Shown here piece after piece: positions 52,011 to 61,105 of a DNA stretch of 64,000 nucleotides. The notes beneath the pieces are model-generated. The model made no database searches, had not been told where the DNA came from, and worked only from the letters and a program-made list of their open reading frames with translations. Source of the stretch: Chryseobacterium sp. ZHDP1 (GTDB lineage Bacteria; Bacteroidota; Bacteroidia; Flavobacteriales; Weeksellaceae). Each line of letters opens with the position of its first letter. The first letter of the stretch is position 1. The DNA lies in NCBI RefSeq assembly GCF_018603435.1, contig NZ_CP075682.1, positions 2,232,001-2,296,000 on the forward strand, read 5' to 3'. The translations under genes were made by a program, and so were the position numbers.

Positions 52011-52277
52011 CTGATTGATTCAATTTAAAAATAAAAGCTGTCGTTACAACAGCCTTTTCATTAATAATTATAATAAACATTTGTGTCATACTGAAATAAC
52101 CTTTAGAAAAAATTCCCGTTTGGATGTTTACAAAACATGAAGAATTAATTTCTTAAAATATGATCTTCTTACCTTGTCATCTGTAAATAAATTTTCATTA
52201 TTCACCTAAGAACATTTCCTATTATTACAGTACTTTTTTTTAATTGTTAATTTCTGTAATTCTTATATGAAGCTTTT

Positions 52278-52634
52278 TCAGATTTTGGGAAACAGCCTTT
52301 TCCACTTTGCAACAGAGTTTCTGCTTACTTTGAAATAAGCCGCAGTATCATTATTATTCATATTATTGTTTTTCTGATACCGAAGAATCTGCAGGATAGC
52401 TTCATCATCGTACGCCCGGAATTTCTTGTTTTCTTTTTCATCAGTAATTTCCTTTTCATCAAAGATTCTCTTTTCCAGTTCAAGAATATCCATTACCGAA
52501 AGCCTCGGTTTATTAAGCAACGCTTCGCATTTATCTTTTTTATTACGATAACGCATTTCCAGAATATCAGTATATATTCTCTTGTAATCAGGTGAATTTA
52601 TTCGGAACTCGGGATGTTGTACTTCTCTATCCAT
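52278..52634 (-). CDS. HTH protein, second of an overlapping pair
   Basis: The 118-residue protein ends in a helix-turn-helix (NNNDTAAYFKVSRNSVAKWKRLFP). The first half reads SPDYKRIYTDILEMRYRNKKDKCEAL. Similar proteins recur in Chryseobacterium and are often labelled transposase-related. It overlaps the upstream HTH gene by 37 bases. No catalytic domain is present in either. Confidence 0.6.
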   Translation of the reverse strand: MDREVQHPEFRINSPDYKRIYTDILEMRYRNKKDKCEALLNKPRLSVMDILELEKRIFDEKEITDEKENKKFRAYDDEAILQILRYQKNNNMNNNDTAAYFKVSRNSVAKWKRLFPKI

Positions 52635-53035
52635 CTGTATAAGGTTGTTTTAGGAATTTTATACTCTTCTATGATTTCGGCCTTTGTTTTTAAATTCTTA
52701 TTCAGTAATTCGAGAACAAAACTGATAATTTCTTTAGTATAAATATTTTTCCGGTAAGCGGGCAGCTTCTGCTTTTCGCTTGTGCCTGCTTTACTTTTTC
52801 CGGAAGGAGAAAAAAGAATAATATGCTGTACATATATCCTGAAAAAATCATACTTAAGCAATTTGCTCCATCTCAAAAGAACATGGGTATCTATGCTTTT
52901 CTTTTCGTACATAGAACAAATTTCTTTCTCGGTGCATTTCATGAATTTTTCTATTCTGTACATTTCTATCCCTTTTTCATTCACCACCTCGCGAATAATT
53001 TTTCCTATATGAATGTTTTTTATATCTAAAGACAT
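52598..53035 (-). CDS. HTH protein, first of an overlapping pair
   Basis: The 145-residue protein has an N-terminal XRE-like part (IRNVV-type start HIGKIIREVVNEKGIEMYRI) and a C-terminal psq-type helix-turn-helix (KTKAEIIEEYKIPKTTLYRWIEKYN). It resembles the first frame of IS3-type elements but has no transposase partner. It may be a regulator pair. Confidence 0.62.
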   Translation of the reverse strand: MSLDIKNIHIGKIIREVVNEKGIEMYRIEKFMKCTEKEICSMYEKKSIDTHVLLRWSKLLKYDFFRIYVQHIILFSPSGKSKAGTSEKQKLPAYRKNIYTKEIISFVLELLNKNLKTKAEIIEEYKIPKTTLYRWIEKYNIPSSE

Positions 53036-53705
53036 AATTTTTTAAATCTGCTATTTGTGTTATTTACCTTCTTGTTTTTTCATCAAAGTCATTTTATAAG
53101 ACAACATGAAATTTTTGCATTATTTTATTTTTACAATCCTTGCTTGTTTTGTACAAATATAGATTCTGATATAAATTAAATAGTAAAAATCACAATATTT
53201 TTCAATTTAGCTTAAATTAAAATAAACAACTGATAAACAGTTGTTTAAATAAGCTATTTTGTAAATCCAGCGAGTAAAAGTATCTTAAAATACAATTCAC
53301 CTAAAAAAAATTCTCTGAAGAGTAAAATTTGCAATAAATATAGTTTCCCATTAAAAATATGTAGATCTTATAATTATTCACTAATTTTTGAATTGATTAA
53401 GTGTTTGTAATTACTAAAAAATCCATTTGCGTTTTATTTTCAATTCTGAAAAAATTACGAAATTTTTCATCTGTGCATTAATAAAAAAATAAATAAAATC
53501 ATATCAGTTAATGCACAGCATAGCTGTTCTTTTTTGAGCAGTCTTTTTGATATTCGAAGCCGGCAATATTAAGTATTTATGCCAAATTTCTTTATAAATT
53601 AAGTTTTTAAAAGTTAAAAATTCGATGCATACATTTTATTGAAAATTTTAGACTAAAAAATTATTTTGAACGTAACATTTTGATTATCTTTAGTAAAAAA
53701 ACAGA
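53036..53705. other. AT-rich non-coding region
   Basis: No reading frame is convincing in this 670-base stretch. A weak promoter-like TATCTTTA lies at about 53687-53694 before the gene at 53706. I see no repeat or RNA gene in it. Confidence 0.5.
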
Positions 53706-54698
53706 ATGAAAAAACTTTTACCATTTGTATTATCAATTTATAGCTTATGTGACGCTCAGACAACCGTCACAAAATCCTTTAACGATCCTGTTTCCGGAGA
53801 TAATGCCAATTATCTTACGGCCACCGGAACTCCAAATAATTCCGGAACAGGTGCGAATATAACTTTTAATAATTCTTCTTTGGTGTTAGGCAGTTCTGCA
53901 CCCGGAGTTTATTCTACTCCTTCAGCTTCTGAAATTTCTACCTTCCCTTCTTCTACTTTGAAACTAACCGGAAGTCCCAATACAGTCTATTATAAACAAT
54001 CGGCTTCAAAACTTGAAATTACGGGTCTTATAACAACAGATGCCACGCTTAATTTATCTACCAATAACGGAACGTTTATTTCTTATCCTGCGGCTTACGG
54101 ATATAACGAGACTGATCAGGCACAGGGAACATTCACCTCAACAACCGCCAACGGTCTTTGCAAGGGAACTATAACGCTTGCAGCCGATGCATGGGGAACT
54201 TTACTTTTGGCGTCATCCTCCTTTACCAATGTTTTAAGAGTAAAATCTGTTCAGAATTTCAATCTTTATCTTCCGAATGATACTTCTTTTGTATTTCCTA
54301 TAGGCTCTATTGTTAATACTTCGTATTCATATTATGGAAGCACCTATAAATTCCCTCTCCTTACAACCAATGAGACGGTGGTAAATATTCCGGTAGCGGG
54401 AATTAATAACCAGACCACAAGCTCTGCTCAGGCTTTAAGTACAATAGTATTGGCAGCCGGAGATTCGTCTGCCAAAGCAAAAGGATTAAAAATTTATCCG
54501 AATCCTGCAGATGATTTTATTAATCTTAAAGGAGATACTGAAAATTACGCAACAGCAAAAATTTACAGTTTACTCATAAAACAATCGGATCTGAAATCCG
54601 GAAAAGTGCCGGTTTCTGATCTTCCGCCAGCTTCCTATTTTATTGAAGTTTCTGGAAAAAACAGTAAACCTGAGGCAGCGAAATTCATTAAGAAATAA
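53706..54698 (+). CDS. Secreted protein with type IX sorting domain
   Basis: The 330-residue protein has a signal peptide (to about DAQ), a beta-rich body full of Ser, Thr, Asn and Gly, and a C-terminal T9SS type A sorting domain: LKIYPNPADDFINLKG, then IYSLLIKQ, and the ASYFIEVSG-KNSKPEAAKFIKK end. It is exported and carried over the outer membrane by T9SS. The body has no recognised enzyme domain. Confidence 0.85.
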   Translation: MKKLLPFVLSIYSLCDAQTTVTKSFNDPVSGDNANYLTATGTPNNSGTGANITFNNSSLVLGSSAPGVYSTPSASEISTFPSSTLKLTGSPNTVYYKQSASKLEITGLITTDATLNLSTNNGTFISYPAAYGYNETDQAQGTFTSTTANGLCKGTITLAADAWGTLLLASSSFTNVLRVKSVQNFNLYLPNDTSFVFPIGSIVNTSYSYYGSTYKFPLLTTNETVVNIPVAGINNQTTSSAQALSTIVLAAGDSSAKAKGLKIYPNPADDFINLKGDTENYATAKIYSLLIKQSDLKSGKVPVSDLPPASYFIEVSGKNSKPEAAKFIKK

Positions 54699-54718
54699 AA
54701 ACTTTTAGATAAAAAACA

Positions 54719-54750
54719 AAAGCCGCCCGAAAAATTTTTCGGGCGGCTTT
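54719..54750. terminator. Perfect palindromic terminator, bidirectional
   Basis: AAAGCCGCCCGAAAAA and TTTTTCGGGCGGCTTT form a perfect 32-base palindrome. T runs on both strands allow termination in both directions. Confidence 0.8.
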
Positions 54751-54757
54751 ACAATAA

Positions 54758-54874
54758 TTAGATATTAAAACCGGCAAGTAATAATGTATCATCGTTGTTA
54801 TTCACTCTAATCTGCTCGCTTTTCGGACAGTATAATATGGTATTTTCTAAACTTAGAAGGAAATATTTCCTTAA
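54758..54874 (-). pseudogene. C-terminal gene remnant
   Basis: On the minus strand a frame reads ENTILYCPKSEQIRVNN, then NDDTLLLAGFNI and a stop, and is cut by an upstream stop at 54875-54877. No start codon is present. It could be the tail of a lost gene; this is a weak call. Confidence 0.3.
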
Positions 54875-55146
54875 CTACTATATATGATGCAACTCATATA
54901 GGTTTGCAGATAAAGATTTAAAAATATGGTATTATTTATTTTTAATCCGCTACCTTTAGAGTTATAAATTCATTCTAGAAAATAAGTATATTATCACTTT
55001 TAAATGACGTTTTTTATTGAAAAAAATTCATAAGAAACATACATCTGTCAGGAACAGCAGGACTGAGTATTTTATTCATAAAGTTTACACGAAAGATAAA
55101 AAAGTATTAAATATTTTGTTTATAGATCACAAATAAAATTTTTCAA
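54875..55146. other. AT-rich non-coding region before KAS III
   Basis: This 272-base stretch has no supported gene. No perfect promoter box is seen in front of the gene at 55147. Confidence 0.4.
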
Positions 55147-56208
55147 ATGACAGGTAAAATTATTGGAATCGGTAACTGTATCCCTTCCGAAACTATTGAT
55201 AATTTATTTTTTAACAATCATATTTTTTTAGACGATAAAGGTGTTCTCTTAAAAGATGATAATTTCTCACTTACCGAAAAATTAAAGAAAATTACAGGTA
55301 TTGAAGAGAGAAGATACGCATCTCACGATCAGGTGACTTCAGATCTTGGATTAATTGCTGCAAAAGCCGCCATAGAAGACTCAGGAATAGATCCGGAAAC
55401 TCTCGATTATATTATTTTTGCCCATAATTTTGGTGATGTACGCTACGGAACCGTGCAGTCGGATATGGTTCCGAGTCTTGCAGCAAGAGTAAAGCATCTG
55501 CTTAAAATTGAAAATAACTTCTGTGTTGCTTATGACGTTCTTTTCGGATGTCCCGGCTGGATTGAAGGAGTTATTCAGGCAAATGCCTTCATCAGAGCAG
55601 GAATGGCAAAAAGATGTCTTATTATTGGAGCCGAGGCATTATCCAGAGTGGTAGACATTCATGACAGGGACAGTATGATCTATGCAGACGGAGCGGGAGC
55701 AGTTGTATTGGAATATAACAATGAGGATAATTCAGGCATCCAGTCTCATCTTTCAGCTTCTTATACACTTAAAGAAAAAGACTATCTGTTTTTTGGCAAA
55801 TCATATGATAATGAAGCCTGTCAGGATACAAAATATATAAAAATGGAGGGCAGAAAAATCTATGAATTTGCGCTTGTACATGTTCCGGATGCCATGAAAA
55901 AATGTCTTGATGAAAGTAAATATACCATCGATCAGGTTAATAAAATCATCATCCATCAGGCAAATGAAAAGATGGACGAAGCCATTGTGGAAAGATTTTA
56001 CAAATTGTACGGATTAAAAATGCCCGAAAACATCATGCCTATGGTAATCCAAAAATTGGGAAACAGCAGCGTGGCAACCATACCATCTTTACTTACGATG
56101 ATCTTAAAAGGAGAACTGGAACAGCATCAGATCCAGCAGGGAGATATTGTTTTGTTTGCTTCTGTAGGAGCAGGAATGAACATTAATGCTTTTGTTTATA
56201 AATTTTAA
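55147..56208 (+). CDS. 3-oxoacyl-ACP synthase III (KAS III-like)
   Basis: The 353-residue protein has the full Cys-His-Asn triad: Cys135 (LFGCPGWIEG), His270 (IIIHQANEKM) and Asn306 (LGNSSVATIP), in the order and spacing of KAS III. It uses an acyl-CoA-like starter and malonyl-ACP. It stands alone, not in a fatty acid operon, so it may serve a special lipid or natural product. It is convergent with a GT14 gene. Confidence 0.88.
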   Translation: MTGKIIGIGNCIPSETIDNLFFNNHIFLDDKGVLLKDDNFSLTEKLKKITGIEERRYASHDQVTSDLGLIAAKAAIEDSGIDPETLDYIIFAHNFGDVRYGTVQSDMVPSLAARVKHLLKIENNFCVAYDVLFGCPGWIEGVIQANAFIRAGMAKRCLIIGAEALSRVVDIHDRDSMIYADGAGAVVLEYNNEDNSGIQSHLSASYTLKEKDYLFFGKSYDNEACQDTKYIKMEGRKIYEFALVHVPDAMKKCLDESKYTIDQVNKIIIHQANEKMDEAIVERFYKLYGLKMPENIMPMVIQKLGNSSVATIPSLLTMILKGELEQHQIQQGDIVLFASVGAGMNINAFVYKF

Positions 56209-56220
56209 AATAAAAGATTA

Positions 56221-57168
56221 TTAATTATTCTGGCGGTTATGTTTTTGTAATTCTCTTTCAATCTCATTAACTTCTGTGAGCGGAAGAAGGTAGCTGTCTT
56301 CAATGTAATCGATAAGATTTTGATGGGTATGCCTGTTCATCTTTCTGATGAAAAGGTGGTTTCCCGACTTCAGAGATTCTATAAAATGTTCTGCATGAAG
56401 GTCTTTGCTGAAAAAAGTCTTTTCAATAACGGCTCTTTTGTCGTCATTCACAATAATATCCGAAAAGTCCGTATTCATTAAAACTGTCTGAAAAAAAGAT
56501 TCTGCCGGAAGCAGCGTATGCAGATAATAATCTTCAAAATCCATAACCCTTTTATTATTGGTTAAAAAAACACAGGTTTCCCTTGTAAACATAAACCATT
56601 TCCCGCCAATGTATGGCACAACGCCTTTCATAAACTCTCTTTTATAGACATAGGAAGAAATTTTGTGGGTAAGTTCCGTAAAATGATTTTGTATTCTCTG
56701 AAGTGTATCTGGTCTGTAAAACTTTTGGTCGTAATAAAAAATATAATTTCTGCCTTTATTAGCAGTAAGAAACTGCCGGATAATATTTTGCGATTTCAAA
56801 GGAGAATCTTCACCGCTTAAATTAATAAAGTAGTCCCACTCAATGCTTGCATTAAGAAGATATTCCATCGCATTAAGTTCTGTCTGGATCATGCTGAAAC
56901 CTCCGGAAACAATGTTTACGCTTTCTAAGATATATACATTGGGGAACCGGACGAGGTAATTCTGTATTTCCTCCGTTAATTCTGCTTTTGCCTTCCGGTC
57001 TATATGTATAAGATAGAACTGATCTCTGGTATAAATCTTTTCAAACATTTCTTTAAAGACATCCTGCTTATGATGGATCATAATAAAATATGCGATTCTT
57101 ACCTGCTTTAAAGATCCGGAAGGAGATTTCTGTGGGTATGCCAGAATTGCATCTGCGTATTTTTGCAT
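56221..57168 (-). CDS. GT14-type (beta-1,6-GlcNAc transferase-like) glycosyltransferase
   Basis: I start at the ATG ending at 57168, which gives 315 residues. Core-2/I-branching family marks are IAYFIMIHHKQDVFKEMF, YLIHIDRKA, WDYFINLSGEDSPLKS, and GGKWFMFTRETCVFL with a later PAESFFQTVL. It makes beta-1,6 branches or xylosyl links in the superfamily; the acceptor here is unknown. It converges on the KAS III gene with a 12-base gap. Confidence 0.82.
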   Translation of the reverse strand: MQKYADAILAYPQKSPSGSLKQVRIAYFIMIHHKQDVFKEMFEKIYTRDQFYLIHIDRKAKAELTEEIQNYLVRFPNVYILESVNIVSGGFSMIQTELNAMEYLLNASIEWDYFINLSGEDSPLKSQNIIRQFLTANKGRNYIFYYDQKFYRPDTLQRIQNHFTELTHKISSYVYKREFMKGVVPYIGGKWFMFTRETCVFLTNNKRVMDFEDYYLHTLLPAESFFQTVLMNTDFSDIIVNDDKRAVIEKTFFSKDLHAEHFIESLKSGNHLFIRKMNRHTHQNLIDYIEDSYLLPLTEVNEIERELQKHNRQNN

Positions 57169-57201
57169 AAAGATTAGATTAAAATTATCGGCATTATGCA
57201 A

Positions 57202-57594
57202 ACAATTCTGTTGTGCGTGAAAGATAAGAATAAAATTTTGATAATCAATTAATTAAATTAAAGAGTATTCGCTTATTTTATCTTATATTTGCAGAAGCAT
57301 TAATAAAACAGGTTTCTGCCTTCGCTATTCTGTAATAGTTTAAGATCACAATTTTTCTTTCAGTTTGCTTTTTCAGCCACCCGATTATCAGAGCGATTTC
57401 AAGTAGAATTCAGCATTTTTTTATTTGAAAGATGATATGTCATTGTTTGCTGTTCACATTATTTTACTAAAATAATATCAACGCAATACAATAGAACATT
57501 GAGATAACAGCAATATAAAACACTGTTTCTCAGCCATAACCTATTCAAATTCTTAAAATGAATTTGCTTACCATAACGGGAAACCGAAATTAAT
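57202..57594 (+). promoter_or_regulatory. Promoter and long leader of the DEAD helicase gene
   Basis: TATATTTG at 57284-57291 puts the transcript start near 57298, about 300 bases before the ATG at 57595. A long leader is usual in cold-shock-regulated helicase genes. The region has no gene. Confidence 0.45.
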
Positions 57595-58716
57595 ATGATC
57601 AGTTTTAAAAATTTAAATTTAATCAATCCTATTGTAAGAGCTGTTACAGAAGCCGGATATTCAAAGCCAACCGAAATACAGGCTTCTGCAATTCCACATA
57701 TTTTAGCAGGAAGTGATATTTTAGGGTGCGCACAAACGGGAACTGGAAAAACAGCCGCTTTTGCGATGCCTATCCTTCAGCTTCTGAAAAGACAGACACC
57801 GGAACATAAATCAATCAGGGCATTGATTCTTACGCCAACACGCGAGCTTGCCATACAGATAGAAGAAAACTTTAAAATATACAGTAAATATTTACCTCTT
57901 TCGCAACTCTCTATTTACGGAGGTGTATCGGCCGGAGCACAGCTTTCAGCCCTCAGAAAAAGGGTGGACATTCTGGTTGCAACTCCCGGAAGATTACTGG
58001 ATCTTGTAAACCAGCGATATATTGATCTTTCCAAAATTGAAATATTCGTTTTGGATGAAGCAGACCGGATGCTTGATATGGGATTCGTAAATGATGTAAA
58101 AAAAGTTATTCAGATGCTTCCTAAAAAAAGACAGACTTTATTCTTTTCTGCAACCATGCCGGAAAGTATTAAAAATCTTTCGGAAACAATCCTGAATAAT
58201 CCTGAAAAAGTAACGGTAAATCCGGTATCTTCTACAGCAAAAAGTGTACAGCAGTCTGTCTACTTTGTAGAGAAAAAAGATAAAACAGGGTTACTCATTA
58301 ATATTCTTCAAGATAAAGGACAAGAGCGTTCTCTTGTTTTTACCAAAACGAAACATATCGCCAACAGACTTGTTGAACAGCTGGAAAGCGCAGGAATCTT
58401 TGCTATGGCAATCCACGGAAACAAATCTCAGACGGCAAGACAAACTGCTCTCAATGATTTTAAGAACAGCAGGATAAATGTTTTGATTGCGACCGATATT
58501 GCAGCACGAGGAATAGATATTGATGAACTTCCTAACGTGATTAACTATGAGCTTCCCAATGTACCTGAAACCTACGTACACCGGATCGGAAGAACCGGAA
58601 GAGCGGGATCTGAAGGAACGGCAGTTTCATTTTGTGACGATCAGGAACGTAACGATTTAAAAAACATTCAGAAACTGATAGGATTTACAATGCCTGTCAT
58701 TTCGTTTCAAAAATAA
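57595..58716 (+). CDS. DEAD-box RNA helicase (RhlE-like)
   Basis: The 373-residue protein has the complete set: Q motif (GYSKPTEIQ, 21-29), Walker A (AQTGTGKT), PTRELA, TPGR, DEAD, SAT, and the C-terminal RGIDIDELP and HRIGRTGRAG. The short C-terminus after the second RecA fold is typical of RhlE. It unwinds RNA and is often cold-inducible. A cold shock protein gene follows 51 bases downstream, which fits a joint cold response. Confidence 0.93.
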   Translation: MISFKNLNLINPIVRAVTEAGYSKPTEIQASAIPHILAGSDILGCAQTGTGKTAAFAMPILQLLKRQTPEHKSIRALILTPTRELAIQIEENFKIYSKYLPLSQLSIYGGVSAGAQLSALRKRVDILVATPGRLLDLVNQRYIDLSKIEIFVLDEADRMLDMGFVNDVKKVIQMLPKKRQTLFFSATMPESIKNLSETILNNPEKVTVNPVSSTAKSVQQSVYFVEKKDKTGLLINILQDKGQERSLVFTKTKHIANRLVEQLESAGIFAMAIHGNKSQTARQTALNDFKNSRINVLIATDIAARGIDIDELPNVINYELPNVPETYVHRIGRTGRAGSEGTAVSFCDDQERNDLKNIQKLIGFTMPVISFQK

Positions 58717-58767
58717 AATCTGTGAAGTCGACAGATTTATAATACCATAATTTTAATACCCATTACC

Positions 58768-58962
58768 ATGCAACAAGGCACAGTAAAATTTTTTAACGAA
58801 GCAAAAGGCTTCGGATTTATTTCTCCTGCAGACGGGAGTAAAGACATTTTTGTACATTCTTCAGGATTAAGCACCAGAGAAATCCGTGAAAACGATAAAG
58901 TAAGCTTTGATGTACAGAAAAGCGAAAAAGGATTGAACGCAGTTAACGTTAAGTTAGTTTAA
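58768..58962 (+). CDS. Cold shock protein (CspA family)
   Basis: The 64-residue protein has both RNA-binding motifs: KGFGFI and DIFVHSS. It starts MQQGTVKFFNEAKGFGF and ends in the VNVKLV strand. CspA proteins melt RNA structure in the cold. It is downstream of the DEAD helicase gene on the same strand, with a terminator at 59077 further downstream. Confidence 0.95.
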   Translation: MQQGTVKFFNEAKGFGFISPADGSKDIFVHSSGLSTREIRENDKVSFDVQKSEKGLNAVNVKLV

Positions 58963-59282
58963 TCCCATCATCTGATGAAAAAATTTTCTAACATAATTTT
59001 ACATGATAATCTGTAAATTCATATAATGTTTGACGGTATTAAGTAGATTTACTTTTTATTTTATTATGTTCATCTGCCTCTTGTGTTTCACAAGAGGTTT
59101 TATTAATTTTATAGGCAGCGAATAAATTCACCAAATACAATAATAAACAATTATAAGTTTAAAATTTTTAAATAAAAAATAAATTATTAAAAGAACATTT
59201 TGTTTTTCACACAAAAATCTATCATTTCAATTTTTGCCCGCTTTTTGCTTTTTGAAAAATATCAACCACTAAATATTAGATC
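58963..59282. other. Intergenic region with a terminator
   Basis: There is no supported gene in this 320-base stretch. It contains the terminator at 59077-59101; the rest is AT-rich. Confidence 0.5.
59077..59101 (+). terminator. Intrinsic terminator after the cold shock gene
   Basis: CCTCTTGTG and CACAAGAGG pair perfectly around a TTT loop, followed by T residues. Confidence 0.75.
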
Positions 59283-60077
59283 ATGAAAAAATTTATCTTT
59301 CTCCTTCCCTCTTTTATCTTTTCAGGATTTTCGGCACAGGAAACTACTATTCCTGAAACTCCGGCTAAAAAGGATGTCATTAAAATGAGAGCACCTGAAA
59401 CCCCAGATAAAATGAACATTATCAAGACAAATGTTACAGCATATGTTTTAAGAAACATCAATCTGTCTTACGAAAGAGCCTTTAGTAAACGGTTTTCCTT
59501 AAATATGGGATTTGGGACCATGCCTGAAGGAAAAGTTCCATTCATCAATGCATTTCTCAGCGATAAAGATGAAAAAAGATTTCAGAACCTTGAAGTAAAA
59601 TCATTCAATTTTACAATAGAACCCCGCTTTTATCTGGGAGCAGGCTATGGAAAAGGATTTTATGTAGCGCCTTATTACAGATACTCTAAAATAACTTCCA
59701 ATACGTTTGATTTTTACTATGATTATACATTCAGCGGAACAACCTACCAGATTCCATTGAAAGGAAACGGAAGCGCACACGGAAACAGCGGCGGCGTAAT
59801 GGTAGGTGTACAGTTTTTCCTTACACCAAGTAAAAATCTGATACTGGATTTCTGGATCGCGGGAGCGCATTACGGAAAAGGACAGGGCGATTTTACCATG
59901 ACGAGTGATGTGATCTTAACCCCCGATATGCAGGCTCAGCTGAAAAAGGAAATTGAAGATCTGGATATCCCTTATGTGAATTACACGGTGGAAACCAATG
60001 CAAACGGCGCTAAAGTAAATGTAGACGGACCATGGCTTGGTTTCAGAAGCGGATTGTCTCTGGGATATCGGTTTTAA
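59283..60077 (+). CDS. DUF3575-type outer-membrane beta-barrel protein
   Basis: The 264-residue protein has a signal peptide (to about FSAQ). The mature N-terminus has two near repeats (TIPETPAKKDVIKM and RAPETPDKMNIIKT). The rest alternates short strands (SFNFTIEPRFYLG, FYVAPYYRYSKI, GVQFFLT, GLSLGYRF), as in DUF3575 barrels. It is probably in the outer membrane. It is closed by a terminator. Confidence 0.75.
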   Translation: MKKFIFLLPSFIFSGFSAQETTIPETPAKKDVIKMRAPETPDKMNIIKTNVTAYVLRNINLSYERAFSKRFSLNMGFGTMPEGKVPFINAFLSDKDEKRFQNLEVKSFNFTIEPRFYLGAGYGKGFYVAPYYRYSKITSNTFDFYYDYTFSGTTYQIPLKGNGSAHGNSGGVMVGVQFFLTPSKNLILDFWIAGAHYGKGQGDFTMTSDVILTPDMQAQLKKEIEDLDIPYVNYTVETNANGAKVNVDGPWLGFRSGLSLGYRF

Positions 60078-60098
60078 AAAATTTTATTTAGCTATTTT

Positions 60099-60126
60099 AA
60101 ACCGTTCTTTCCGGAGAGCGGTTTTA
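60099..60126 (+). terminator. Intrinsic terminator
   Basis: AAACCGTTCT pairs with AGAGCGGTTT (one G-T pair) around TTCCGG and is followed by T residues. Confidence 0.65.
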
Positions 60127-60190
60127 TATTAAATATAATTGTAACGTTTCAATAAAAAGAGTAAATTTCAACTCTTAAAGGTTAAAACTA

Positions 60191-61090
60191 ATGGCAATAT
60201 TTATTGAAGATAAAAAGGATGGAAAATTAAAAAAGCTTCATTCTTATACTGCAACAAAAGAAAAAGAAATTCAAAATCTTGTTGAAAGAAATTTATTAGA
60301 AGTTTTAGATATGCATTTTCTTGCGACTGAGTACACCACAAATGGTGGCAGAATTGATACCCTAGCAGTTGACAGAAATGGCGCCCCTGTTATAATTGAA
60401 TATAAAAGAAATAAAAATGACAATATAATAAATCAGGGTCTTTCTTATTTGAGGTGGTTACAGGCCCAAAAAATAGAATTTTTTCAGATGTTAATTCTGA
60501 AAAAATTTGGAGATGAATTTTCAAAATCATTCATAATTGATTGGAAAAATCCTAGAGTTATTTGTATAGCTGAATCCTATAACAAATTTGATATTGACAC
60601 TGTTGAGGTTATCCCAATGAGAATTGAATTATTTAAATATAGATATTACGACAATGGTATATTTAGCCTTGAACCTATCAATGTTAATGAACAGATTCAA
60701 AAATCTAATAATGATTTGACAACAAATGCGGAAGCTGAATTATTGAACCTGAACCTTGATTCTCATTTGATCAAAGCAAATGAAAACATAAAAGATTTGT
60801 TTAAGGACTTGAGGAGTAAGATTTTTGAATTAGATGAAAATATCATTGAAAAAATCACAACTCTGTATGTAGCTTATCGCTTAGCAAAAAACTTTGTGGA
60901 AATTCACATTGCTAAAAACCATTTAAAAATACATTTAAGACCAATTGATTATAATGATCCGGAAAATCTAGTAGAAAAAATTTCTGATAAATATCAATGG
61001 ACAATGGATAGAAGAATATATTTAAAAAATGAGGAATCAATGGATTATGTATTTAATATCATAGAACAATCATACAAAGATGTAATTTAA
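60191..61090 (+). CDS. PDDEXK nuclease-like protein with DUF5655-type C-terminus
   Basis: The 299-residue protein has an N-terminal PDDEXK-type core: KEIQNLVERNLLEVLDM, then GGRIDTLAVDRNGAPVIIEYKR, which supplies Asp, Glu and Lys. The C-terminal 100 residues (KDLFKDLRSKIFELDENIIE to DYVFNIIEQSYKDV) are of the DUF5655 type. Together they look like a DNA-end or restriction-like protein. The coding sequence is more AT-rich than the transporter gene downstream. Confidence 0.7.
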   Translation: MAIFIEDKKDGKLKKLHSYTATKEKEIQNLVERNLLEVLDMHFLATEYTTNGGRIDTLAVDRNGAPVIIEYKRNKNDNIINQGLSYLRWLQAQKIEFFQMLILKKFGDEFSKSFIIDWKNPRVICIAESYNKFDIDTVEVIPMRIELFKYRYYDNGIFSLEPINVNEQIQKSNNDLTTNAEAELLNLNLDSHLIKANENIKDLFKDLRSKIFELDENIIEKITTLYVAYRLAKNFVEIHIAKNHLKIHLRPIDYNDPENLVEKISDKYQWTMDRRIYLKNEESMDYVFNIIEQSYKDVI

Positions 61091-61105
61091 CTACATCAAA
61101 AACCC

